Source: JAFMJV01 sp038329515 (GTDB lineage: Bacteria > Chloroflexota > Limnocylindria > Limnocylindrales > CSP1-4). Taken from it: a stretch of DNA of 64,000 bases. The position numbers were made by a program, and so were the translations under genes. This document shows, piece by piece, positions 16,161 to 25,278 of this stretch; position 1 is the first letter of the stretch; each line of letters begins with the position of its first letter. The notes beneath the pieces were generated by a model. The model had not been told where the DNA came from. It ran no database searches and worked only from the letters and a program-made list of their open reading frames with translations. The DNA is taken from the NCBI GenBank assembly GCA_038329515.1, contig JBBQNA010000001.1, forward strand, positions 1 through 64,000. The letters are read 5' to 3'.

Positions 16161-16320
16161 CCAACGGGCGCTACGACCAGGGAGCAGAGAAGGCTCGAGC
16201 GACGCATGGACGCCCGCGCCACGACGCGACGGTCCGACGAAGGGCTCCGGTGGCCTCGGAACGAGCCTCGCCGGTCGCAGGACCCGCTCCGCCCACGTCG
16301 GCGCCGGTCGGGAGTCCGCG

Positions 16321-17436
16321 CTAGTTCCTCACCCGTCCGAACTGCTGCTGGAAGAAGGCACGCACGACGTCGATCTTCAACTTCGTGGAGTACAGCACAT
16401 CACCCGCTCCCGCGAACTTCGTGGGCCCCAGGATGGTGCTCTTGAAGTCACCCAGCTTGGCTCGCCCAGCGAGCGCCAGGAGCGCGGGCGCATCCCCCAG
16501 GTCGATGTCCGTCTTGAGGAGGCCATCGAACTTGGCGACCAGCGGCGGCAGCCCTTCTGGACCCCGCTTGATGACCTTCCTGATGGCCCCCGCGATGAGT
16601 TGCTGCTGACGCCGGCCGCGCTCGTAGTCGCTGTCCGTGTGGCGCGTCCGCGCGAATGCCAGGGCGACGTTGCCGTTCAGGTGGTTCTTGCCTGCCTTGA
16701 GGATGAGGCCGGTCTGGCCCTTCATGCGCACATGCATCGTGGGATCGACCAGGGCACGCGCGAGGGTCACGTCCACCCCGCCGATCTCGTCGACGAGATT
16801 GCGCACGCCATGGAACCCGATCATCGCGTACCGGTCGATCTCGATGCCGGAGGTGTACTCCATCGCCTGGACCATGCGCTTGAAGGTGGCCTGGCGACCG
16901 CCGCCGTAGCCCGCGAGGTACGCGAACAGGGCGTTGACGCGGGTGTAGCCACTCCCGTAGGTCTTGCCCGGCGCATAGGGCACGAACACCATGTCCCGCG
17001 GCAGGCTGGCCATGGAGACCTTGCCGTTCCTGGGGTTGATGGTCACGAACATGATGGTGTCTGTGCGGCCGTTGAGCTGTCGCGACCGGGAGTCGACACC
17101 CAGGAGCAGCATCGTGAACCGGCCATCGGTACCCAGCAGGTGGTCGATGTCGGGGAGCTCCGGCGACGCCGTGGGAACGGGGGTCGGCTCGGCGGTCACC
17201 ACCGGTCTGGGCGTCTTCGTCGGCCTGGGCGTCTTCGTCGGCCTGGGCGTCCTGGCCGGCTTCGCGGTGGGGGTCGCGTCCGGTCCGGGGGTTACGCGTG
17301 CCTGCTCGGTCGGGGCGGCGGTCTGACCCGCGCCATCGGACGGTCCTGGCGTCCCCAGCGGGGCGGCGAAGGTGCACGCTGCCAGCAGCGGCACCACCAT
17401 CGCGGCGAGCATGACTCGGTGCAGTCGGCTGTTCAA
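16321..17436 (-). CDS. LytR-CpsA-Psr family lipoprotein
   Basis: This protein of about 371 residues is probably a phosphotransferase that attaches polymers to the cell envelope. A signal peptide ends in the lipobox LLAAC. A Pro/Thr-rich spacer follows with repeated RPTKTP units. The LCP domain has GRFTMLLLGVDSRSRQLNGR, the arginine-rich RTDTIMFVTINP, the SLPRDMVFVP motif and RVNALFAYLAGYGG, and later FARTRHTDSDYERGRRQQQL. All of these are core LCP motifs. The TTG at 17436 has GGGAG 7 bases upstream and gives a standard signal peptide; a GTG at 17463 is the alternative. The gene is alone on its strand, with a TAGACT box at 17532. Confidence 0.9.
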   Translation of the reverse strand: MNSRLHRVMLAAMVVPLLAACTFAAPLGTPGPSDGAGQTAAPTEQARVTPGPDATPTAKPARTPRPTKTPRPTKTPRPVVTAEPTPVPTASPELPDIDHLLGTDGRFTMLLLGVDSRSRQLNGRTDTIMFVTINPRNGKVSMASLPRDMVFVPYAPGKTYGSGYTRVNALFAYLAGYGGGRQATFKRMVQAMEYTSGIEIDRYAMIGFHGVRNLVDEIGGVDVTLARALVDPTMHVRMKGQTGLILKAGKNHLNGNVALAFARTRHTDSDYERGRRQQQLIAGAIRKVIKRGPEGLPPLVAKFDGLLKTDIDLGDAPALLALAGRAKLGDFKSTILGPTKFAGAGDVLYSTKLKIDVVRAFFQQQFGRVRN

Positions 17437-17776
17437 GTCGGGACTCCCATGCTGGTCGTGCACTCCACACGGCCTGACGGGAACTGGGCAGTGATCCCCG
17501 ATGGCTCGTTGGCACTCTCGTGCCGTTGCGGAGTCTAGCGGTGCATCACCGAACGCGCGTCCGGCGCCTGACGCTCAGCCGGGCGCGAGCACCTGGAGTG
17601 CTCCTGGCCTGGCCTCGACCTCGATGGCGCCCGAGCCACAGCAGATCCCCAGCACCCCCGGCGGCACGCACGCGTGACGCGGACGGGTTGACGATCAGGA
17701 GGCTGGGCGGCATGGACCGATCATGGCACGGAGGGGAGCACGGCGATCGGCTGCCACGCTCCCGCCACGGTGACCA
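17437..17776. other. Spacer between the divergently positioned LCP and RND genes, with LCP promoter
   Basis: This 340-bp stretch holds the upstream region of the LCP gene and the downstream end of the RND gene; both are on the minus strand. TAGACT on the minus strand (17537-17532) is a probable -10, and a GGCAC-TCTC-GTGCC dyad (17511-17524) sits just after the expected start point. The remainder shows no gene. Confidence 0.5.
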
Positions 17777-20700
17777 TCAGGCGCCCCCCGTCGCCTCCCC
17801 CGCTGCGGGCGTTGGCGCGCCCTCATGGGTGCGTCCACCGAACCGACGCGCGGCGGCCTGCTTGCCGCCATCCACCAGGGAGTAGACCACGGGCACGATC
17901 ACGAGGGTCAGGATGGTCGAGCTGAACAGCCCGCCGATGACCACCACGCCCAGCTCGGCCGCGATGACCGAGCCATTCGAGAAACCGAGTGCCAGCGGCA
18001 GCAGCGCCAGGATGGTCGCGACCGCCGTCATCAGGATCGGCCGCACACGGGTCCGGCCGCCCTGCATGAGGGCGTCGTAGGTGGAGTACCCCCGGTGACG
18101 TAGCTGTTCCACGAGGTCCAGCAACACGATGGCGTTCGTGACCACGATGCCGATGAGCATCAGGAAGCCGATGAGGGCGCTGATGCCGATCGGCTGGCCC
18201 GAGATGAGCAGCGCCGGGAAGGCACCGATGATCGCCAGCGGCAGGCTGAACAGCACCACCAGCGGGTCGACCAGCGAGCCGAACAGGAAGACCATCACGA
18301 GATACACCAGCAGGATCGCCACGCCCATGGACACGAACAGGCTGCCGAAGGCCTGGCCCTGCTGCTGCGAGACACCCGCCAGCTCCACGGTCACGCTGGC
18401 CGGGATGGCGCCGCTCGCCTGCAGCTCGTCGATCTGCGTGGTGACCGACCTGGTCACGGAGCCCTCGTCATCGGTCACGATGTCGCCACTGATGGTCGCG
18501 GCTGGGGCGCCATCGACACGCGTCACAGACCCCTGCGAGCTGACCGACGTGACTTCCGCCACGGTGCCGAGGGGTGCCTGCCGGACCGTGCCGACAGGCA
18601 GTGTCTTGAGGCCCTCGATCGAGGTCGCGGTCGAGGAGTCGATCTTGAGCGTGATGGCAAGCGGATCCAGACCGGGCACCGTGAGAGTGCCCAGCGACTG
18701 CCCGATGAGCACGTTGCGCACGTCGTTCGCGATCTGGGCCGTCGTCGAGCCCAGCAGGATGGCCTGGTTGGGGTCCACCGCCACGAGCACCGCGGGCACT
18801 TCCGTGGACAGGTCGCTCTTGACGTTGACCACGTCGGGCTGCGCTGCGAGCGCCGCGATGATGGCGTCGTTGGCAGTCGTGATGGCCGCCGTATCGTCAC
18901 CACTGACGACGATGGACAGGCCGCCGCCGCCGCCGAAGCTCTGCTGCGGGCCGACTGCGATGGAGTAGCCCTGGGCCGTGGCAGGCTCGAGGGTCGCGAG
19001 CAGCTCCTTGGTCTTGGCGTCGAGGTCCGAGTCCGGCACGAGTCGCACGGTGAGCTGCGCGCTATTGCCGGAGCGGCCCTGGAATGCCGACTGGAGCGTC
19101 TGGGCGCCGGTGTCGGCATCGCCCGGGATGCTCGTCTGGACCAGGGTCACGTCCGGATCGGCGCGCAAGAGGGTCTCCACCTGCTGGGTGCGCTCCAGGA
19201 CCGCGGCCCCGGACGCGCCTGCGGGCGGCGACACGGTGACTGCCAGGATGGGCTGGCTGCCGGTATCGAGGAACTGGGTCGGGATCTGGGACACCAGCGA
19301 CAGCGAAGCCACGAACAGCACCAGAGCGATGCCCAACGTCGCCCAGCGGGTGACCCGCGAACGGAGCGCGAGCTGGAGCACGGGCGTGTACATCCGCTGC
19401 CAGATCGTCTCCGGCAGCTCCCCGTCAGCGTCGACCTTGATGTTGACCTTGCCGACGAAGAAGTAGGCCAGGACCGGCACCACGGTCAGGGCGACCAGCA
19501 GCGACGCGATGAGCGCGAAGGAGACCGTCAGCGCGAAGGGCAGGAAGAACTGGCTGACGATGCCGCCGACGAAGCCGAGCGGCAGGAACACCGCCACGGT
19601 GGTCAGGGTGCTGCTCGTGATGGCCCCGGCCACCTCGCGCGTTCCCGACAGCACCGCGTCGCCGATGGCCTCGCCCCGGGCCTTGTGCCGGTAGATGTTC
19701 TCGAGCACCACGATCGCGTCATCGACGACGCGCCCGACAGCGACCGCGAGCGCGCCCAGGGTGATGATGTTGATGGTCAGCCCGGCCGCGCCCATGATGG
19801 TCAGCGCGGCGAAGATCGAGAGCGGGATGCTCACTGCAGCCACGAGCGTGGAACGCATGCTGAGCAGGAACAGGAAGATGGTCAGGACCGCGAACAGGGC
19901 ACCCAGGAGCCCCTCGCGCACGAGCCCATCGCGGGACTCCTTGATGAAATCCGCGGTGTTGGAGATGGTATCGACCGCGATGACGTCCTGATGCTGTGCC
20001 GTGATGGCCGCGAAGGCGGTCTCGATGGCGTCCGCCACATCCACGGTGTTGGCGCCCGATCCCTTGCTCACCAGCAGGGTCAGCGACGGCTGGCCATTGG
20101 TGCGGGAATAGCCGGACGTGTTGACGTCGACGACCTCGACGGCCGCGATCTCACCCAGGGTCACCGGCGTGGGCAACTCCCCTGCCGTGGTCGGCTGGGT
20201 CACGGCGACGACCTGTGCCTTGAGTTCGTCCAGCGAGGCATAGTGATGGCTGGCGGTGACCGGCAGCACGGTCGTGCCATCGGCCAGGCTGCCGGCAGGA
20301 ACGGTCAGCTGATTCGCCTGGAGGATGTTTTGGACCTGCTGCAGGCTGACGCCGGCGGCGGCCATGGCCGTTGGGTCCAGGGTGATGACGAGTCGCTTGG
20401 TGGTGCCACCGGTGAGGTCCGCCGATGACACCCCGGGGATGGCCCGGATGAGCGGCAGCAGCTCGGCCCGCGCGATGGCTGCGGCAACAGCCGGATCAGC
20501 ACCCTCTGCTGGTCCGATGGCGGCCACGATCACCGGCTGGTCATTGATGTTCACCGCGGATACACGCGGCTGGACGCCGTTGGGTAGGGTGGCGCCGCCA
20601 AGAGCGGTCTCGATCGCCTGCTGGGTGTCCTTGATGTTGGTGCCGTACTCGAACTGGGCGATGACCAGCGACAGCGAGTTGGCCGACGTGGAGGACAACG

Positions 20701-20938
20701 ACTCCAGGCGCGGCACGCTCTTGATGGCCTGCTCGATGGGCACTGTCACCTGCTGGGCGACATCTTCCGCGCCAGCGCCCGGCTCGGCTGCGATGACGGT
20801 CACGAAGGGCAGCTGGATGTCCGGCAGCAGCTCCTGGCGGAGCGAGCCCCACGCCATCAGGCCGCTCAGGAAGATGGCGAACGAGATGAGGATCACGATG
20901 CTCTTGTTGCGCAGGGCGATCTCAGTGAGCCGGATCAT
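17777..20938 (-). CDS. RND-family efflux permease (SwrC/HAE1 type)
   Basis: This 1053-residue protein has the duplicated RND plan: a helix after MIRLTEIALRNKSIVILISF, a large outer loop, helices 2-6, and then the same again. The proton-relay aspartates are kept (AVGRVVDDAIVVLENI), while the helix-10 lysine of AcrB is replaced (LIGIVVTNAIVLLDLVEQL), as in Gram-positive SwrC/YerP pumps. It probably exports amphiphilic drugs or surfactants using the proton gradient. No membrane-fusion or outer-membrane partner is nearby, in keeping with a monoderm. ATG 20938 has AGAGGAG 5 bases upstream. It follows a MarR gene by 67 bases, so it is likely under its control. Confidence 0.93.
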   Translation of the reverse strand: MIRLTEIALRNKSIVILISFAIFLSGLMAWGSLRQELLPDIQLPFVTVIAAEPGAGAEDVAQQVTVPIEQAIKSVPRLESLSSTSANSLSLVIAQFEYGTNIKDTQQAIETALGGATLPNGVQPRVSAVNINDQPVIVAAIGPAEGADPAVAAAIARAELLPLIRAIPGVSSADLTGGTTKRLVITLDPTAMAAAGVSLQQVQNILQANQLTVPAGSLADGTTVLPVTASHHYASLDELKAQVVAVTQPTTAGELPTPVTLGEIAAVEVVDVNTSGYSRTNGQPSLTLLVSKGSGANTVDVADAIETAFAAITAQHQDVIAVDTISNTADFIKESRDGLVREGLLGALFAVLTIFLFLLSMRSTLVAAVSIPLSIFAALTIMGAAGLTINIITLGALAVAVGRVVDDAIVVLENIYRHKARGEAIGDAVLSGTREVAGAITSSTLTTVAVFLPLGFVGGIVSQFFLPFALTVSFALIASLLVALTVVPVLAYFFVGKVNIKVDADGELPETIWQRMYTPVLQLALRSRVTRWATLGIALVLFVASLSLVSQIPTQFLDTGSQPILAVTVSPPAGASGAAVLERTQQVETLLRADPDVTLVQTSIPGDADTGAQTLQSAFQGRSGNSAQLTVRLVPDSDLDAKTKELLATLEPATAQGYSIAVGPQQSFGGGGGLSIVVSGDDTAAITTANDAIIAALAAQPDVVNVKSDLSTEVPAVLVAVDPNQAILLGSTTAQIANDVRNVLIGQSLGTLTVPGLDPLAITLKIDSSTATSIEGLKTLPVGTVRQAPLGTVAEVTSVSSQGSVTRVDGAPAATISGDIVTDDEGSVTRSVTTQIDELQASGAIPASVTVELAGVSQQQGQAFGSLFVSMGVAILLVYLVMVFLFGSLVDPLVVLFSLPLAIIGAFPALLISGQPIGISALIGFLMLIGIVVTNAIVLLDLVEQLRHRGYSTYDALMQGGRTRVRPILMTAVATILALLPLALGFSNGSVIAAELGVVVIGGLFSSTILTLVIVPVVYSLVDGGKQAAARRFGGRTHEGAPTPAAGEATGGA

Positions 20939-21005
20939 GGGACTCCTCTTTCGGCCGTCATCAGGCGTGGACCCGGGGCCGGTCCACGGGGTGGGGGGTG
21001 GTCGA

Positions 21006-21497
21006 TCAGTCGTTGGTGGGGAGCGATGCGTCGGGGGTGTGCGAGGCACTGCCCAGTCGGGCCTCGAGGGCACGCACCAGGCCTGTGACACCTCGTTGGA
21101 GACCCATCAGCTCGTCACGCTCCAGGGACACCAGCAGGTCGCGCATCAGCTGTGAGCCGAGGTCCTGGAACCGTTCCACGATCTCCTGGCCCTTGTCCGT
21201 CAACGTGATGACCACCTGCCGCCGGTCGGCCGGGTCATCGTGCCGCGCAACGAGGCCCATCTCTGACAGCCGGTCGATATTGCCGCTGACGGTCGAGAGC
21301 CCGACACCCAGGCGACTCGCCAGGGCTGACATGCGAATGCCCGGTGAGCACTGGACAAGGTGCAGCGCCTTGGCCTGCTGCATCGTCACGTCGAGGCTCA
21401 GGAACGCGGGCACGTGGACCTGGGCCGTCAGCTCGCGCATCCGGTCGAAGACCAGCACGAGGTCCGCGACGATGGCTTCGTTGGTGACATCGCTCAC
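21006..21497 (-). CDS. MarR-family transcriptional regulator
   Basis: This 163-residue regulator has a helical dimerisation segment followed by a winged helix: MSALASRLGVGLSTVSGNID is the helix-turn-helix, and DPADRRQVVITLTDKGQEIV is the typical MarR wing (DxRD/RR). It should repress the RND pump encoded 67 bases downstream, and perhaps itself and the divergent permease, until a ligand binds. GTG 21497 is chosen because it begins the conserved domain and the result is a normal MarR length; the longer open frame is a shadow of the permease gene. Candidate operator repeats are at 21557-21572 in the divergent spacer. Confidence 0.88.
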   Translation of the reverse strand: MSDVTNEAIVADLVLVFDRMRELTAQVHVPAFLSLDVTMQQAKALHLVQCSPGIRMSALASRLGVGLSTVSGNIDRLSEMGLVARHDDPADRRQVVITLTDKGQEIVERFQDLGSQLMRDLLVSLERDELMGLQRGVTGLVRALEARLGSASHTPDASLPTND

Positions 21498-21556
21498 GGC
21501 CGACCGGATCTCCGGCTCGTCATTCGTCTGGACCGAATACTTCGCATCGGCCGAAA

Positions 21557-21572
21557 GATACCACTGCGATAC
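21557..21572. promoter_or_regulatory. GATAC direct repeat in the MarR/permease divergent region
   Basis: GATAC at 21557-21561 recurs at 21568-21572, 11 bp apart, with AAGATACC...GATACTT flanks. A related GAATAC lies at 21535-21540. The site sits between two divergent starts, where a MarR operator would be expected, but MarR sites are usually inverted repeats, so this is tentative. Confidence 0.35.
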
Positions 21573-21617
21573 TTCTGTGCGCTTTCCCGTGCGGTCGGTG
21601 GCTGCTACCGTGCAGCG

Positions 21618-22886
21618 ATGCGCCTCGACCTGACCCCCACCGAACGCGTAGCCGTGCGCTGGACGCTCGCTCTGATGCCCGTGGTGATGACGCTGGCCGC
21701 GTTCCTGCTGCTGGCCATCGTGGTCCAGCCGTTCTTCTTCATCCTGGCCATGTTCTTCCTGGCATGGATCCTGGCGTTCCTGCTGGACCCCATCGTGACC
21801 TGGATCGTACGCCGCCTGCCGCGTCTGCCCCGGGGCCTGACGGCTGCACTGGTGTTCTTCGGCCTGACGCTGCTCATCATCGTCGGTCTCATCGCCATCG
21901 CGAGTTCGGTGCTGTCGTCGCTCACCAACCTCGTCGGTGACACCACCAGCGTGCCCCAGGCTATCGACCGGCTCATCGGGCCGCTCCAGACCCAGCTGGA
22001 CTCGATGGGCATCCAGGTGAACCTCACGGCCGCGACCACGGACGCCATCGCGCAGCTCCAGGCGAGCGGCGCAGACCTCCTCCAGCAGATGCTCGGTGGC
22101 GGCGTGATCTTGTTCACACAAGGCACGGCGATCATCTTCATCGCCATCGTCATGGTCGCCAACAAGGGCCGCTTCCTGCGCTTCGGCCAGCGGCTCATGC
22201 CCTCCGGGCGCGAGACGCTGCTGGACGAGGTCACCGTCGCCACCAGCCAGTCGTTCGGTGGCTTCATCCGCGGCCAGTTCGGTATCGCCGGGCTCTACGG
22301 CGTGGTGGTGGGCATCATCGGCTTCGTGTTCGGGGTGCCTTTCGTGGCCCTCGTGGCGGTGCTCACGGCAGCCTTCCAGTCGATCCCCTACTTCGGGCAG
22401 CTGGTGTCCTGGGCCCCGCTCTTCGCGACGACCCTCATATTCGCGCCGAGTGCCATCCTGCCAGTGACCATCGCCCTCATCGCGGGCCTGCTCATCATCC
22501 AGAACATCGTCTCGCCCCGCGTGATGGGCTCTGCCGTGGGCCTCAACCCCATCCTGGTGCTCGCGGCGGTGTTCATCGGTGCCCAGATCGCAGGCGCCAT
22601 CGGGGGTGTCTTCGGGGTCCCCGTCGCGGCCGTCGGCGCGACGCTATTCAACGCCTGGCTGGACCAGGTGCGGCCGCCCGCGGCCATCGATGTCCGCGAT
22701 GCTCGACCTGCGCCACCACCTGGCACGCCGGCGCCGACCCTGGAACACGAAGACGCAGCAGCCTCAGCGACCGACATCCTGGCCTCCGCGCGCGCAGAGC
22801 TTGCTGGATCCCAGGAGCAGGTCGTCCAGGACAAGCAGGCCGTCGCCGATGCGGTCGTGGTGAAGGCCGTCGTAGACCGCGACTGA
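21618..22886 (+). CDS. AI-2E-type family membrane permease
   Basis: This 422-residue protein has about eight membrane helices in the AI-2E/PerM/YhhT arrangement: two N-terminal helices with the FLAWILAFLLDPIVTWIVRR motif, an extracytoplasmic helical region (about 110-165), and a C-terminal bundle with FGGFIRGQFGIAGLYG, PYFGQLVSWAP and the QNIVSPRVMGSAVGLNP signature. The family exports small molecules or works as an ion antiporter. A variable cytoplasmic tail of about 70 residues is rich in Ala and Asp. ATG 21618 has no Shine-Dalgarno; TACCGT ends 6 bases upstream. The gene is divergent from MarR. Confidence 0.88.
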   Translation: MRLDLTPTERVAVRWTLALMPVVMTLAAFLLLAIVVQPFFFILAMFFLAWILAFLLDPIVTWIVRRLPRLPRGLTAALVFFGLTLLIIVGLIAIASSVLSSLTNLVGDTTSVPQAIDRLIGPLQTQLDSMGIQVNLTAATTDAIAQLQASGADLLQQMLGGGVILFTQGTAIIFIAIVMVANKGRFLRFGQRLMPSGRETLLDEVTVATSQSFGGFIRGQFGIAGLYGVVVGIIGFVFGVPFVALVAVLTAAFQSIPYFGQLVSWAPLFATTLIFAPSAILPVTIALIAGLLIIQNIVSPRVMGSAVGLNPILVLAAVFIGAQIAGAIGGVFGVPVAAVGATLFNAWLDQVRPPAAIDVRDARPAPPPGTPAPTLEHEDAAASATDILASARAELAGSQEQVVQDKQAVADAVVVKAVVDRD

Positions 22887-22985
22887 GCACGAACCTGGTG
22901 CGTCGGGAACCGGAGGACCCCATGGCGGCGTCCGGTACGGGCATCGCCGGCCTGCATCTGGTCCGGTCGTGACGGAGTCCCACCC

Positions 22986-24035
22986 ATGCGACGAGTCCCA
23001 GCCGCGTTCGCGGCCGCGTTCCTGACCTGCGCCATGGTCGCCACGCCGACCATGGCCTGCGGCGGTCTCATCGGCCCCAACGGTGCCGTGAACCTCCTCC
23101 GAACGACTACGTTCGTGGGCTATCACGAGGGTATCGAGCACTACGTCACGGCATTCGCCTTCGCGGGTGGTGGTGGCGCGTTCGGCTCCATCACCCCCCT
23201 GCCGGGCATCCCGACAGCCGTCGACAAGGGTGGCGACTGGACGCTCCAGCGGCTCATCCGCGAGACCGAGCCGCCGTCACCCCAGATCCTGGTCTCTGCG
23301 TCGGAAGTCGAGCGCGCAGGCGGTGGCGTCGAGATCCTGCTGGAGACGACCATCGACGCGCTGGACATCACGGTGCTCAAGGGCGGTGGCGACGCGGTCG
23401 GCGCGTGGGCCGCGGAGCACGGCTTCCGGTTGCCCCCGGATGCTCCCGAGGTGCTTGACTTCTACGCCCAGCGCAGCCCCATCTTCCTGGCTGCCTCCTT
23501 CGATGCCGACGCAGCCGCCGAGCGCGGTCAGGGCGTTGGCGACGGCACGCCCGTGCACATCACCATCCCCACCGACAACCCCTGGGTGCCGTTGCGCATC
23601 CTGTCCCTGGGCAAGAACGCCGAGGATCGCGTGGATGCGGATGTCTATCTGCTGACGGACCATGCCCCGACGCTGCTGCCGGCAGCCACTGGTGCCGGCC
23701 TGGTGCTGGACCACACGGCACCCGCCAGCGCCTCCCTCCTGGACGACCTCCGATCGGACCGGGGCATGGAGTGGGTGCCCGAGTCAGGCTGGCTGATGAA
23801 GGTCCGCGTCGATTCGCGGGCCGCGGACCTGGACTATGACCTGGCAGTCGACGCTACCGGACGGGGCATGGCTTCCCGGGTCGACGCGGGTCTGGACATG
23901 CCCGCCGATGCGGCCCCGGCGCCACCCGCGGAAGGCAGCCTGTGGTTGCTGGGCCTGGTGCTGGTGATCTCGGGTGGTGCGGGTGTCGGCGTCCTGTCGC
24001 GCCGGGGCCGCATGGCCACCCCGCCAGACGCCTGA
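22986..24035 (+). CDS. DUF2330-family secreted, C-terminally anchored protein
   Basis: This 349-residue protein has a signal peptide ending TMACGG and a DUF2330 domain from about residue 24 (ACGGLIGPNGAVNLLRTTTF, then YHEGIEHYVTAFAFAGGGG). A C-terminal membrane helix (LWLLGLVLVISGGAGVGVL) is followed by a basic tail, so the domain faces outside. The role of DUF2330 is unknown; members are often encoded near oxidation or copper-protein genes. A GGAG site lies 8 bases before ATG 22986. The cupredoxin gene starts 37 bases downstream in the same direction, suggesting a shared transcript. Confidence 0.85.
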   Translation: MRRVPAAFAAAFLTCAMVATPTMACGGLIGPNGAVNLLRTTTFVGYHEGIEHYVTAFAFAGGGGAFGSITPLPGIPTAVDKGGDWTLQRLIRETEPPSPQILVSASEVERAGGGVEILLETTIDALDITVLKGGGDAVGAWAAEHGFRLPPDAPEVLDFYAQRSPIFLAASFDADAAAERGQGVGDGTPVHITIPTDNPWVPLRILSLGKNAEDRVDADVYLLTDHAPTLLPAATGAGLVLDHTAPASASLLDDLRSDRGMEWVPESGWLMKVRVDSRAADLDYDLAVDATGRGMASRVDAGLDMPADAAPAPPAEGSLWLLGLVLVISGGAGVGVLSRRGRMATPPDA

Positions 24036-24072
24036 CCGATAGCCCCACGCGTTTCGAGACGAGGACCACCTG

Positions 24073-24480
24073 ATGCACCTGCTGCGGGCCCTGTCACTGC
24101 CCATCGCCGTCGGCATGGTGGTCCTCGTCGCGTCAGCGGCGATGCCTGCCGACCGCACGGTGACCATCGGCATCCACTACTCGCGCTTCACGCCGGTCGC
24201 CGTCAGCGTGCCAGTGGGAGTGCCGGTCACATTCGTGCTGCGCAACGACGACCCCATCGACCACGAGTGGATCGTGGGCGACGAGGCAAGTCACACCCGA
24301 CATCGGCTGGGCACGGAACCAGAGCACGGTGAGCGGCCGACCGAGCAGTCGATCGGGGCGCTGTCGAGTGTCCGCACGACAGTCACGTTCCCGACACCCG
24401 GCACCTACCGCTTCCTCTGCCACCTGCCGGGCCACGAGGCATACGGCATGGTGGGCGTCGTGACCGTGACAGACAGCTAG
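24073..24480 (+). CDS. Cupredoxin (blue-copper, plastocyanin-like) protein
   Basis: This 135-residue exported protein has a signal peptide (LSLPIAVGMVVLVASAAM) and a single cupredoxin domain. The four type 1 copper ligands are visible in order: His in PIDHEWIVGD near residue 64, then Cys, His and Met in FLCHLPGHEAYGM near residues 115-125. It should carry single electrons outside the membrane. GAGGA precedes ATG 24073. It ends 3 bases before the convergent LLM oxidoreductase gene. It may work with the DUF2330 membrane protein encoded upstream. Confidence 0.88.
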   Translation: MHLLRALSLPIAVGMVVLVASAAMPADRTVTIGIHYSRFTPVAVSVPVGVPVTFVLRNDDPIDHEWIVGDEASHTRHRLGTEPEHGERPTEQSIGALSSVRTTVTFPTPGTYRFLCHLPGHEAYGMVGVVTVTDS

Positions 24481-24483
24481 CGA

Positions 24484-25278
24484 CTACGCCCGCTCAGCGT
24501 TGCGTTCGTCGCGCCAGGCCACCCAGCGCCGAACCTCGTCCGCTGTGAAGTCGGGCCCGTCGAGCCCGATGGTGAACTGGGTGACGCCAGCGGCGAGCAG
24601 CGCGTCCCCAGTGACGGGACCCTCGTCGCCGACTGCCACGGACCGCTCGATGGCCGCAGGGTCGCGACCAAGCTTCCGGCACCACTCGTCCAGGACGCCG
24701 TTCTTGTGCTGGAGCACATCGGCCTTGCCAAAGCCGTGCCAGATGTCCGCGTACTGAGCGGTGATGCGCAGCGTCACCTGCTCGCCGCCGCCACCGATGA
24801 GCACCGGGATCCGACGGTTGGGCGGCGGGTTGCCCGCGGCCATCCGCGAGATGGTGCGCGGCAGGTCCGCATCCAGCTGCCGCAACCTCGACGGCGCGGT
24901 CCCGAAATCGTAGCCGAACTGGTCGTAGTCCTTCTGGAACCAACCCGAGCCGATGCCCAGGATGAGCCGTCCGCCACTGATGTGGTCGACGGTCCGTGCC
25001 ATGTCACCCAGCAGCTCCGGGTTGCGGTAGCTGTTGCAGGTGACGAGGGCACCGATCTCCACCCGACTGGTCATCTCGGCCATCGATGCGAGCATCGTCC
25101 AGCACTCGAAGTGGAGCCCGTCCGGCGGGCCAGAGAGCGGGAAGAAGTGATCCCAGTTGTAGACGATGTCCACACCCAGGTCTTCCGATGCCTGAACCAT
25201 GTCCCGGATCTGCGCATACGGGGTGTGCTGGGGCTGGACCTGGACCGCGATACGGATAGGCCGAGTGCGGATCGCCAC
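24484..25278 (-). CDS. LLM-class F420-dependent oxidoreductase
   Basis: This 264-residue protein has the luciferase-like TIM-barrel fold: RIAVQVQPQHTPYAQI at the start, LGVDIVYNWDHFFPL, then ALVTCNSYRNPELLGDMART, GRLILGIGSGWFQKDYDQFGYDFG and IPVLIGGGGEQVTLRITAQYADIWHG. These match the F420-using branch. The substrate is unknown. Its GTG start follows the pyruvate phosphate dikinase stop directly (TAG then GTG, no gap), so it is co-translated with that gene although no metabolic link is obvious. Confidence 0.85.
   Translation of the reverse strand: MAIRTRPIRIAVQVQPQHTPYAQIRDMVQASEDLGVDIVYNWDHFFPLSGPPDGLHFECWTMLASMAEMTSRVEIGALVTCNSYRNPELLGDMARTVDHISGGRLILGIGSGWFQKDYDQFGYDFGTAPSRLRQLDADLPRTISRMAAGNPPPNRRIPVLIGGGGEQVTLRITAQYADIWHGFGKADVLQHKNGVLDEWCRKLGRDPAAIERSVAVGDEGPVTGDALLAAGVTQFTIGLDGPDFTADEVRRWVAWRDERNAERA

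Larger units (their letters stand above)
15712..16320. other. 609-bp gene-free spacer with short repeats
   Basis: No credible gene is seen on either strand. The stretch contains a 21-bp direct repeat (15823-15873) and a 16-bp tandem array (16097-16160), both listed separately. It separates the convergent DoxX and LCP genes, so terminators would be expected, but no strong stem-loop was found. Confidence 0.6.

Noticed and set aside
17190..17260. 18-base repeats in the LCP region
   Set aside because: They are inside the coding frame and simply encode the RPTKTP linker units.
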